From an uncultured Christensenella sp. (GTDB lineage: Bacteria > Bacillota > Clostridia > Christensenellales > UBA3700), in assembly GCA_910583735.1 (NCBI GenBank), contig CAJTXS010000004.1, positions 23,820 to 87,819 on the forward strand: a stretch of DNA of 64,000 bases. The letters are read 5' to 3'. The notes beneath the pieces were generated by a model, which made no database searches, was not told the origin of the DNA, and was given only the letters and a program-made list of their open reading frames with translations. How positions within the stretch are numbered: the first letter of the stretch is position 1; each line of letters begins with the position of its first letter. This document shows positions 16,380 to 23,988 of the stretch, piece by piece. Position numbers and translations under genes: made by a program.

Positions 16380-16785
16380 CCATAAAACATCAAGTGTGTC
16401 ATTGAATCTAAGTCAAAAGCCTTTACTAAATACACTATGCAAAGTATCCGCTTTTAATTCGCTATCTTTGACTGATACAACTCTTACTCTGCTCTCTGCA
16501 AAATAGCTTACCTCTTTAATAGTTTCTATTGACGAGCTACCCAGGTTCAATAGTTAATAATTCTTCTAATGCCTGGTATTTGGTTTGCGATTTTAAATTG
16601 TTATATGTAAGAACACTCATTGTTTCACTCTCTAAGTATGAACGAATTAATATGAGTCCTTCTTCTTTGACATAATCATTCAACACATCTTTTTATGCTT
16701 GCTACTCAACATTGACCTCATTTAAGAAGCGACAATACAATATCATTCTCTTCTTGCCTTCTTTGTTGACCGCTTGACTATTCAT
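16380..16785 (-). pseudogene. Relic resembling a serine recombinase (resolvase/invertase)
   Basis: Minus-strand reading from ATG 16785 gives KKRMILYCRFLNE followed by two stops, then DVLNDYVKEEGLILIRSYLES, YQALEELLTIEPG, another stop and a further segment (TIKEVSYFAESRVRVVSVKD). The pattern (LYCR near the N terminus, a helix, YxxxEG, then a second helix and a VKE…SR-like strand) resembles a serine-recombinase catalytic domain, with at least three in-frame stops or shifts. The catalytic Ser is lost. This would fit the degraded integration machinery of the island. The family assignment is weak because only short stretches match. Confidence 0.4.
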
Positions 16786-16800
16786 TTTCCCTATCTCATA

Positions 16801-16843
16801 TAAAATAAAGAGAGTTTGACTGCTTATGCAGGTCAAACCCTCT
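16801..16843 (-). terminator. Hairpin resembling a terminator
   Basis: AGAG-GTTTGAC and GTCAAAC-CTCT pair around a 10-base loop; on the minus strand CTTTATTTTA follows. It would end transcription entering from the right (from about 16860-17150, where I see no gene) ahead of the recombinase relic. Confidence 0.5.
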
Positions 16844-16859
16844 ATGTTATCCAACGGAT

Positions 16860-17158
16860 TAAATGACTTTCTATTCAAGTGTGTTCATTGCATCATACTT
16901 GCCATGGCTGGTAAATGAGATTGTGACAAATTTTTCGCGAATTATGAACCATAAAATGATACCTCAAAATACCATAAAATAGAAATATATTATTTAAATT
17001 CCACAATAATTTCTACAAATATTTTGACAAAAGTTTCTACAAACAAAGGATTTAGAAATTATTTGAATTACTTAAAATACTATATTTATGGCGTTAAAAT
17101 ACCGATTTTAGGCAAATAAATGTCAATAGAAATTGCTTTACATTAGCCCAACAATGGG
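16860..17158. other. Gap without a gene
   Basis: AT-rich sequence at the right end of the island with no supportable reading frame or RNA; it leads into the decayed tRNA copy. Confidence 0.5.
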
Positions 17159-17211
17159 TCATGAGAACTGTTTGGGCGCAAATCTGGGGCGGGTTCATCG
17201 GCTTCCGCCAA
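17159..17211 (+). repeat. Decayed 3' half of tRNA-Ser: right attachment-site relic
   Basis: GAGAACTGTTTGGGCGCAAA, then GGGGCGGGTTCATCGGCTTC and CGCCAA, align with the 3' half of tRNA-Ser(TGA) at 3578-3634 (GAAAACTGTTTGGGTGCAAG … CGCTTCCGCCAA), with several substitutions and a small deletion. The order and direction are the same. A direct repeat of a tRNA 3' end is the classic signature of site-specific integration, so this should be the right boundary of the 3.6-17.2 kb island. Confidence 0.8.
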
Positions 17212-17453
17212 TCAGTGCCATATTTGGTGTAAATAGTCCATTAATAAATCAACGACAAAAGATTTTGCCAATATAAATTTAAGAGATTGCATTTCAATTT
17301 TATTAATTCTTGTATCATTAGGTACGGTAACGTATAGTATTTTTAACAATCTTCGTCTATATTTGTTACAAATAAAAAGACTAACACGGACAATTCATAG
17401 ATATTTACCGTATCGGCATTAATAACAAAGGCGAGTAAAAATCGATTTCTTAT

Positions 17454-17575
17454 AATTAATATATGACATTTTTTGTCAAGTTTAATTAATGAATATGCGC
17501 GGCACTTATAGGAGCTGCGCGTATGTTTGTAATCAAGCAAAGAACATAGCCGCCGTCATATCGAGATAGTTATCT
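17454..17575. repeat. Right copy of the ~120-bp direct repeat
   Basis: Matches 6472-6593 at roughly 90%. Here it is in its original context: the 3' end of the metallo-beta-lactamase-fold gene and the GCGCGGC/GCTGCGC terminator hairpin behind it. Confidence 0.8.
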
Positions 17576-18324
17576 CCGCTGTACTGCGGAAAGAGTTTCT
17601 TAACCTCTGCTTTGAACTGCTCTCCGCTCTTGCAATTTGCGGCTACTATCTTAAGTTGCATTAAATAATCTATCTTGGTTCTTGCGTCTTTAAGGTCTTC
17701 GGGAGTATAGTGCGATGTAAGGATAAAAGCGAAGCCCTTATCTATGTAGTCGCTTAGCTCTTTAATAATCGCGTCGGCATGCGCCGCACCCGCAACAATA
17801 GAGTGGCAGTCGTGCCCAAGCATATGCGTATACACGGCATTAATCTCGGGGATTTCGATATTGTAAGCCTCGCTCGTCTTGGTAATCACGAAGTCAATAC
17901 CGCCGATATTAATGTCGCCATCTTCTATAATATCGGTGATGTTATGCAAAGAGCTATCGAAAGCAGCGCCGAACACATTAGCAAAATTATCTATCAATGC
18001 CTTACCGCCGCCCTGCTCGCCGTATAGCTTCGCGTTAAGCGTAGCGTATTTACGCGCATTAGGCAGAAACGCGCCGCCCGCATCATGATAGGCAATTAGT
18101 ATGCCCTCCACATTCAAGTCCGCGACATAGCCGTCCAGCGCCGCATTGTTGTCAAAGAAGCACGGCGACTCTATAATCACCGACTTGCCGTCCTTCTCTA
18201 CGATAAACACCTCGTCGCTCAAGTAATCGTCAGTGCGGTAAGCGTGCAGTTTAACTTTCCCAAAGTCGTAGACGTGCACCTCGCCCTTAGCGAGCTTAAC
18301 CGAGCAATAGTTGTTCTTATCCAT
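17533..18324 (-). CDS. Metallo-beta-lactamase-fold protein with altered metal motif
   Basis: A 263-residue protein whose layout (two beta-alpha halves, an early IIESPCFFD strand, ILIAYHDAGGAF at about 95-106, YTHMLGHDCHSI and a late ILTSHYTPEDL) resembles MBL-superfamily hydrolases. The usual HxHxDH motif is AYHDAGG, so metal binding may be reduced and the activity is uncertain. GGAGG lies 8 bases before the ATG. The gene is divergent from an HxlR regulator and shares its operator-rich promoter region; such pairs often respond to electrophiles or quinones. Its 3' end is duplicated at 6472-6593. Confidence 0.65.
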   Translation of the reverse strand: MDKNNYCSVKLAKGEVHVYDFGKVKLHAYRTDDYLSDEVFIVEKDGKSVIIESPCFFDNNAALDGYVADLNVEGILIAYHDAGGAFLPNARKYATLNAKLYGEQGGGKALIDNFANVFGAAFDSSLHNITDIIEDGDINIGGIDFVITKTSEAYNIEIPEINAVYTHMLGHDCHSIVAGAAHADAIIKELSDYIDKGFAFILTSHYTPEDLKDARTKIDYLMQLKIVAANCKSGEQFKAEVKKLFPQYSGDNYLDMTAAMFFA

Positions 18325-18377
18325 AAAATTTACCTCCGATAAATTATTAATCCGTAAACGCTATCGATTACAACGCC

Positions 18378-18406
18378 AATATAACAGCGACAAGCGCATA
18401 ATACAA
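18378..18406 (-). promoter_or_regulatory. Promoter of the MBL-fold gene
   Basis: Minus strand TTGTAT, a 17-bp spacer and TATATT, about 54 bases upstream of the start codon and next to the GTTAC-rich operator region. Confidence 0.65.
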
Positions 18407-18410
18407 GACA

Positions 18411-18456
18411 GTTACTTTTCTATTATCGGATAATAAATTAGTTACTTGGTTACCAA
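18411..18456. promoter_or_regulatory. Probable HxlR operator between divergent promoters
   Basis: GTTAC occurs three times (18411, 18441, 18450); the last lies in the near-palindrome TTGGTTACCAA. They sit between the two divergent promoters, where a winged-helix regulator would control both genes. Confidence 0.5.
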
Positions 18457-18465
18457 TATGAACTA

Positions 18466-18494
18466 TTGACGTACGCGTTGCGCTCTGATATCAT
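18466..18494 (+). promoter_or_regulatory. Promoter of the HxlR gene
   Basis: TTGACG, a 17-bp spacer and TATCAT, 19 bases before the ATG at 18514. Confidence 0.65.
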
Positions 18495-18513
18495 ATTAAT
18501 AGGAGTTAAAATT

Positions 18514-18840
18514 ATGCTGACAAGGGAAGAATTACCCGAATGCCCCGTCGCCACTACGGTGCAACTAATCGGTAATAAGTGGAAGTTGCTCATAATCCGC
18601 AACTTGATTTACAGCGGCGACCAACGCTTCACCGACTTCGTAAAGACGATACAGGGAATAAGTAAAAAAGTGCTCACGGACAATCTCCGCGCCTTAGAGA
18701 GCGACGGACTTATCGAGCGCGAAATCTTTGCCGAAGTGCCGCCGCGCGTGATATATTCCCTTTCCCGCCTCGGAGAATCCTTGCGCCCCTTACTCAACGC
18801 GATGCACGACTGGGGCGTCGACTATAAGGCGGCTCTATAA
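18514..18840 (+). CDS. HxlR-family winged-helix transcriptional regulator
   Basis: A 108-residue regulator with the family hallmarks: PECPVATTVQLIGNKWKLLI at the N terminus with a conserved Cys, RFTDFVKTIQGISKKVLTDN as the recognition region, and a wing ending in DGLIEREI. AGGAG lies 8 bases before ATG 18514, so an earlier in-frame start at 18466, inside the -35 box, is rejected. HxlR proteins usually repress a divergent enzyme gene and use the N-terminal Cys to sense reactive electrophiles. Here the MBL-fold gene is the likely target. A GNAT gene follows 17 bases after the stop, probably in the same transcript. Confidence 0.9.
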   Translation: MLTREELPECPVATTVQLIGNKWKLLIIRNLIYSGDQRFTDFVKTIQGISKKVLTDNLRALESDGLIEREIFAEVPPRVIYSLSRLGESLRPLLNAMHDWGVDYKAAL

Positions 18841-18857
18841 ATATATAAGAGGAAAAA

Positions 18858-19628
18858 ATGACTAACGAAGATATATTACGCGTTGCGATGCGTCAGTCGG
18901 CTATCGATTTGGGCTGCAATGCCGAGGACTTTTTATCCAGAGAAAACAAAGTCGTAATATCGCGACGAGACAATGCAGCCCGAAAATATCTCGAGCTGCC
19001 CTTTGAATGCAACCTTGCTTCGTACGGCAACAATATCGTAGCGTCGGTACGCGAGGATATTGCGGACACGGTCAAAAGCTATATCGGACGATATAATCTC
19101 GAACATTGCTTTGAAACTCCCAACTTAAACGTCTTAAGCGACGCCCTTGCAAAATACGGTCTGAAAATCTGCTTTATGGCAGAATATTTTCTGCCCGACG
19201 TGACGCTTATTAAAAGGCGGCATTGCGCATACGAAACGCGCCTGTTGACCCAAATGGATTTTGCGGATCTATATATGCCTGAATGGAGCAACGCTCTGTG
19301 CGAAAAGCGCAAGGAACTCGATGTCCTCGGCGTTGGCGCCTACGACAACGGCAGACTGATCGGACTCGCCGCATGCAGCGCCGACTGCGACAACATGTGG
19401 CAAATAGGCATAGACGTATCGGCAGATTACCGCCGCCAAGGCATTGCCGCCGCGCTCACGTCCCAACTCGCTTTGGAAATCCTAAAGCGCGGTAAAGTCC
19501 CTTTCTACTGCACAGCCTGGTCAAATATTAAATCCGTACGCAACGCAATCAAGAGCGGCTTTAGTCCAGCATGGGTGGAGTTAACCGCTAAGCCTGCAAA
19601 TTTCGTCGAAGAAATAAATAAGGTATAG
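18858..19628 (+). CDS. GNAT-family N-acetyltransferase
   Basis: A 256-residue two-part protein. The C-terminal half has the GNAT acetyl-CoA motif, DYRRQGIAAAL (about residues 194-204), then FYCTAWSNIKSVRNAIKSGF, the motif B helix. The N-terminal ~110 residues are a less conserved extension that may form a second, degenerate GNAT fold. GAGG lies 7-8 bases before the ATG. It sits 17 bases after hxlR and is probably co-transcribed, perhaps as part of a detoxification unit. The acceptor substrate cannot be told. Confidence 0.85.
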   Translation: MTNEDILRVAMRQSAIDLGCNAEDFLSRENKVVISRRDNAARKYLELPFECNLASYGNNIVASVREDIADTVKSYIGRYNLEHCFETPNLNVLSDALAKYGLKICFMAEYFLPDVTLIKRRHCAYETRLLTQMDFADLYMPEWSNALCEKRKELDVLGVGAYDNGRLIGLAACSADCDNMWQIGIDVSADYRRQGIAAALTSQLALEILKRGKVPFYCTAWSNIKSVRNAIKSGFSPAWVELTAKPANFVEEINKV

Positions 19629-19778
19629 CCTATTACGATTTTATATAATTGTTTCCGTTACCGTCCGCTTCCGCCCATTAAGCATTAGAGCGACTTATCA
19701 ATAATCTACTCCAAGCGATTATGTGTATATCGACATGTTTAATTGATTAATATAAATATTATCGAGATAGCAGATTGC

Positions 19779-20417
19779 CTACTCCAATAAGTCTTCCATC
19801 GCGCAGCCAAGCGCTTTTGCCAAGCGATATAAGGAATCGGATTGCGCTTTATTAATATCTTTATTGCGCTGCTCATACATCTGAATGCAACGCAGACTTA
19901 CTCCCGACATATCGGCAAGTTCCCTTTGCGAACAGCCGTATGCCGTTCTGATTCGCTTTAGATTAGTGTCGCTATTGACTGCCTTGACTTTCTCATCCAG
20001 CACATCGGCGAACTTCTCTACGCTTGCTTCGTGCAAAGTCGGATACAGATTTATTATGTCGTTATACGACACCGCTCTGAATATATCCGCATATTTTTTA
20101 GAAGTGCGCCACTGATAATAGCACACAGCCCAGCCGCACCAATACTCTGCGCTGCGACTATATTTTTCGCTCGGCTCGATAGACAACTCCTTCCCCGAAG
20201 TTTCAAGAATGCACTCTATGGCAATCTCGATGCCGCTTTTGCCTATAAGATAACTTGCCTCGCCGTTCTCCATACGTTTACAAGCGGTAGCCGTCATAAA
20301 CATTTTAACGAAATCTTCGCCATTGATATTGCAATCGTTGATAGCATAATCAAAAGCGTCGCCCATCGATGCCATTGCGCGATTAAGATATGCTTCGGGG
20401 TATGCGCGCATCTCCAT
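19779..20417 (-). CDS. XRE-type antitoxin-like protein of a DUF3990 module
   Basis: A 212-residue protein with an N-terminal helical domain of about 140 residues (DUF3791/3990-partner type) and a C-terminal Cro/C1 helix-turn-helix at about 152-211 (IRTAYGCSQRELADMSGVSL … YRLAKALGCAMEDLL). It overlaps the upstream DUF3990 gene by 35 bases, giving tight translational coupling. GGGAG lies 7 bases before ATG 20417. The HTH probably binds the palindrome in the operon promoter for autoregulation, while the N-terminal domain would neutralise the toxin. Toxin-first gene order is less common but known. Confidence 0.75.
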   Translation of the reverse strand: MEMRAYPEAYLNRAMASMGDAFDYAINDCNINGEDFVKMFMTATACKRMENGEASYLIGKSGIEIAIECILETSGKELSIEPSEKYSRSAEYWCGWAVCYYQWRTSKKYADIFRAVSYNDIINLYPTLHEASVEKFADVLDEKVKAVNSDTNLKRIRTAYGCSQRELADMSGVSLRCIQMYEQRNKDINKAQSDSLYRLAKALGCAMEDLLE

Positions 20418-21072
20418 TTTTAATCTCCCATCTTAATATATCCGCCATATAAATGCCGTCCGATTGCTCCGAACTCAATTTCTGATAAATCTGCTCCGCG
20501 TCGTCATTCCTTGCCTTACGCAGTACATAATACTTATCGCGTTCCGCTGTCGTCATCCCTTCGAAGCGCAGCAAAGAAAATGCATACTCCGACTTAATTA
20601 CGAACTGCTCGCCCAGCTTCCCGAGCCGCATTGCGCGTGCAAGCTGCTCTACTGTAATTCCGTTGTTGAGGAATGAATCCGCATAATCGAAATACGAGTC
20701 GTCCGCGCGATAACCTACTATGGCGTCATAGGCGTTGACGTTAACATAAAAGTTATCCGTCAAGTATTTCTTTGCCCTGCCTGCGATAGGCGTCTTTATG
20801 CGGAACAATCTGTGTTGAATTAGCACTGCAATCCAGTTAAGTATATTATAATCCCCACTAGTTAGCTTAAGTATTCTTAGATTCTCGATATCAAGCGTAT
20901 ACTTATTGGCAAAGCCGTCTTTAAGCGAAGAGCATGCCCACTCTTTAGCGAGCTCCTCGCTCTGCGTACAATAAAAGCCAAAACCGAAATCATTATGAGC
21001 CTTGCCTTTTCCAAATTCGGGCTTCTCAATTATCTTATCCGAACCGTGATAAAGCGTAATGATATTTGACAT
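20383..21072 (-). CDS. DUF3990 protein, ADP-ribosyltransferase-like toxin
   Basis: A 229-residue protein of the DUF3990 family, whose fold is related to ADP-ribosyltransferases. The N terminus ITLYHGSDKIIEKPEFGKGK and the following FGFGFYCTQSEELAKEWA give the NAD-binding His-Gly and Y…F-type segments expected for this fold. TTG at 21078 is in frame, but ATG 21072 follows AGG at a better distance. It is the first gene of a two-gene operon with an XRE partner and a promoter carrying a perfect palindrome, which is the pattern of a toxin-antitoxin system. Its target is unknown. Confidence 0.75.
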   Translation of the reverse strand: MSNIITLYHGSDKIIEKPEFGKGKAHNDFGFGFYCTQSEELAKEWACSSLKDGFANKYTLDIENLRILKLTSGDYNILNWIAVLIQHRLFRIKTPIAGRAKKYLTDNFYVNVNAYDAIVGYRADDSYFDYADSFLNNGITVEQLARAMRLGKLGEQFVIKSEYAFSLLRFEGMTTAERDKYYVLRKARNDDAEQIYQKLSSEQSDGIYMADILRWEIKNGDARIPRSIS

Positions 21073-21108
21073 TTTCAACCTGTGCCTATTATTATATATT
21101 GCATTTAC

Positions 21109-21138
21109 AATATATCACTATAGTGATACTTTTGTCAA
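21109..21138 (-). promoter_or_regulatory. Autoregulated promoter of the DUF3990 operon
   Basis: Minus strand TTGACA, an 18-bp spacer and TATATT. The spacer contains the perfect 16-bp palindrome TATCACTATAGTGATA (21113-21128), an ideal operator for the HTH protein of the operon. Confidence 0.8.
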
Positions 21139-21269
21139 TAGTAATTTGTTAATTACTTTGAGATAGAAAAGTAAATAATTAATAATGTAAATTCTATTAT
21201 CCATAGTTTACATTTATAAATCGACTTATTTTATCTAACTAAAATCAGCCGTATAGATAATAAATATAA

Positions 21270-21634
21270 GCTATATAAAGGAAAAAGCGCGGCTCGAATG
21301 TCCGTGCTTTTCGGTAAAAAATCTTTAGTATTTCTTAAGTATATAAAGAATTTTTTTATCCGATGATTTGTCCGATTATCTGACATCTGATTGTGATATC
21401 AACCTCGCAAGCCGCATTGTAGACAGCTACGAAACCGATACCTTTTTCATTGCTTATATTATAACAAGTCGAGAAGAAAATCGCAATAATTTGCATAATA
21501 AGCGATACTTAACATACGGCGCATGTCAATATATGACAGATTATATCATATATAAAAAAGCACGTATTGCCTATCGACAATTCGGATAGTCGCTACCGCA
21601 TTAAAAAGGCTTGCAACGAGTACAAGCCTAAGCG
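21270..21634. repeat. Repeat family, copy B
   Basis: Same element as at 6601-6975 and 23001-23229, lying directly downstream of the intact ATPase gene. Its hairpin is degenerate. From about 21423 it is identical to copy A, with identity continuing through the ATPase 3' end to about 21944. Confidence 0.85.
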
Positions 21635-22846
21635 CTAAATGTCCGTATCGAGCAGAAAATCGATAATATTCTTATGGATAATGCCGTCGCCCGAAAAATC
21701 GTGCTTATCGCCCGATACGACATACTTAGGATAGTTGTCAGAGACTTTACGCAGCGGGCGGAATTCGCGCTCCACCACCGCAGCGTCCGCAAGAAGATAT
21801 GCGACCTGAATATACACCTTTTCGCGTCCCTTTGTGCAAATAAAGTCGATTTCGTACTCGCCGACTTTCCCGACGCTGATATCGTATCCGCGCGAAAGCA
21901 TCTCGAGAAAGACGACATTCTCGTATAGCTTATTGTAATCTATCACATCGCCGCTCTTTACATTATTGCGCAGTCCCAAATCTGTAGCGTAATACTTCTC
22001 GCTCGTGGAAAGCAGCGCTTTACCCTTAATGTCGTATCGCGGCGCGGTAATGACTACCATGGCGTTCTTGATAGCGGCGATATAATTCATAAGCGTTGCG
22101 ACAGTGGTGTTTACTCCTTCCGCCTTAAGCTTCTTACAAATAGAATTGGCGGAGAAAGGATTGCCTGCGTTGTCGAGCAGAAAAGCCGTAAGGCGCCTTA
22201 ATAAGTCGATATCGGTTATTTTATTGCGAGCGATTACGTCCTTAATCACTATAGTATTGTAGACATCGTCGAGATAAGAGCGCACCGATTGATTGTCTTT
22301 CAAAAGAAAGCGCTGCGGCAGACCGCCGTATTGCAGATAATCGTCGAATAATTCATCCTCGGGATTATTGACAGTCATCTCCCTGTAAAATCGTAAACTC
22401 TCAGAAAAAGTAAAAGGATAAACCGTAAAGTGAACGTACCGCCCTGCGATATAGGTTGCAAGCTCGCCGGACAGCATATTGGAATTAGAGCCGGTAAGAT
22501 AAATGTCGCAGTCCAAATCTACGGCAAGAGAATTGATTACCTTTTGCCAATCGACTACTTCCTGTATCTCGTCGAAAAACAAATAAATGCGACTGCCTTT
22601 AGCTTGCTTACTCTTTTCAACGATATAATCGTAAAGATTTTCGGCATTAAGAAGGCGCCTATTGGCGAAAGACTCAAAGTTGAGATTGATAAGTCGGTCC
22701 TCGGGGATTCCGCTACCCGCGATATGCTCCCGCACCTGCGAAAGCAATACGGTCTTACCGCTGCGCCTTACTCCGATAATCACCTTAATGAGCGGTTGAT
22801 CTATAAAGGGTATAATCTTATCAAGATATTTCGTGCGCTGTATCAT
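21635..22846 (-). CDS. AAA ATPase with DUF4143 (AAA_14 family)
   Basis: A 403-residue protein with Walker A IGVRRSGKT near residues 24-32, Walker B YLFFDEIQE, sensor-1 YLTGSNSNML and a C-terminal nuclease-like DUF4143 domain (YEIDFICTKGREKVYIQVAYLL, resembling an E-x-D…E/Q-x-K restriction-enzyme fold core). An ATG at 22855 is possible, but AAGGA is 9 bases before 22846. The family is abundant in anaerobe genomes and its function is unclear. It is flanked by direct repeats B and C, and its 3' quarter is duplicated at 6976-7285. Confidence 0.85.
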   Translation of the reverse strand: MIQRTKYLDKIIPFIDQPLIKVIIGVRRSGKTVLLSQVREHIAGSGIPEDRLINLNFESFANRRLLNAENLYDYIVEKSKQAKGSRIYLFFDEIQEVVDWQKVINSLAVDLDCDIYLTGSNSNMLSGELATYIAGRYVHFTVYPFTFSESLRFYREMTVNNPEDELFDDYLQYGGLPQRFLLKDNQSVRSYLDDVYNTIVIKDVIARNKITDIDLLRRLTAFLLDNAGNPFSANSICKKLKAEGVNTTVATLMNYIAAIKNAMVVITAPRYDIKGKALLSTSEKYYATDLGLRNNVKSGDVIDYNKLYENVVFLEMLSRGYDISVGKVGEYEIDFICTKGREKVYIQVAYLLADAAVVEREFRPLRKVSDNYPKYVVSGDKHDFSGDGIIHKNIIDFLLDTDI

Positions 22847-23000
22847 GGCTGCCATTCCTTATGATTTTTTATAATTATAGCATATAAAAATACTATTTTC
22901 AATGGTTTTATTTAGAGTGAGAATATAAAAATCAAAAAATACTGTCAAATTTATCATATAGAATATTTTTATTCTCTTATCTAATATAAATAATTGTGTC

Positions 23001-23229
23001 GATTAGTTAGCTAATATAGGAAAAAGCGCGGCTCAAGTTTCCGCGCTAAGGTGAAAAAATGTCTTTAGTATTTCTTAAGTATATAAAGAATTTTTTATCC
23101 GATGATTTGTCCGATTGATCTGACATCTGATAGTGATATCGACCTCGCAAGCCGCATTGTAGGCAGCTACGAAATCAATACTTTTTCATTGCTTATATTA
23201 TAACAAATTGAGAAGAAAATCGCAATACT
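23001..23229. repeat. Repeat family, copy C
   Basis: Begins GATTAGTTAGCTAATAT with a perfect AGCGCGG…CCGCGCT hairpin and ends near AAATCGCAATAC. It has the same orientation as copy B, so B and C bracket the ATPase gene as direct repeats about 1.7 kb apart. Confidence 0.85.
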
Positions 23230-23715
23230 TTTATACTTAATTCCACATCGTATCGCAGCTACTGACAATACATGACACAATATGTCAAATATAAATACAG
23301 AGATATTAAGTATACGACATAATAAAAAATTGTAGTCTTTTCGTAAGGTTTTTACTGATATAGTGTACAATTATTTTATTACATAAGACGCTTATATTTA
23401 TCATTACGGATATCTTAAATCATTCAAACAATCAATATACTACCGACCGTATCGAAATAAACAAACTGTGAAAAATAAAATTACTTGCATAGTTAAAAAA
23501 TTTAGAAATCCAACTATTTAATTAATCTCCCGTACAATTATAATTGCACCTCTAAAAAAGTATTTTCTTTACTTGCTGTAAATACCCTGTTATAAGCTCT
23601 TATGCGAATACGTCTAATACAAAATACTAATAAATACGGCTAAACGGAAAGGTTATTTTGATTAAGCGCATTTGTTAAAATACAGTCAATAAAAGTTTAT
23701 TAGGCAAGGTGTAGC
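23230..23715. other. AT-rich gap without a gene
   Basis: No supportable gene or RNA. It contains a TATGTCAAATATAAAT segment like those near the MBL-gene terminator, suggesting remnants of the same accessory DNA. It ends in the leader of the small XRE gene. Confidence 0.5.
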
Positions 23716-23955
23716 ATGAATACAAACGATGTTGTCGCAAAACGAATATTGCAATTACTTGATGAACGACATCTTTCTCAATACAAACTCGAACAAAAGT
23801 CTTGTGTCTATCACGGCGCTATGAACAGAATATTAACAGGCAAAAATAAAGGCATCACCCTTGCGACGGTATATAAAATTGCTTGCGGATTTAATATGAC
23901 GCTTAACGAATTTATGAGCGACATTTTTCAATCCGAAGAAATCGAAGTAGAATAA
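23716..23955 (+). CDS. Small XRE-family regulator
   Basis: A 79-residue Cro/C1-type DNA-binding protein: KRILQLLDERHLSQYKLEQK leads into VYHGAMNRILTGKN and TLATVYKIACGFNMTLNEFM, the usual five-helix HTH. AAGGTG lies 5 bases before the ATG. It precedes, in the same direction, a surface protein and a SLOG protein and may regulate them, although 33 bases and a weak start separate the next gene. Confidence 0.88.
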   Translation: MNTNDVVAKRILQLLDERHLSQYKLEQKSCVYHGAMNRILTGKNKGITLATVYKIACGFNMTLNEFMSDIFQSEEIEVE

Positions 23956-23988
23956 AAATGTCCCCAATTATTTTTTATAACCACAATA

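Noticed and set aside
17343..17540. 65-codon minus-strand frame
   Set aside because: It overlaps the terminator and the 3' end of the MBL-fold gene, has no SD and looks unlike a protein.
23167..23370. 67-codon minus-strand frame
   Set aside because: AT-rich hydrophobic translation without SD, partly within repeat copy C.
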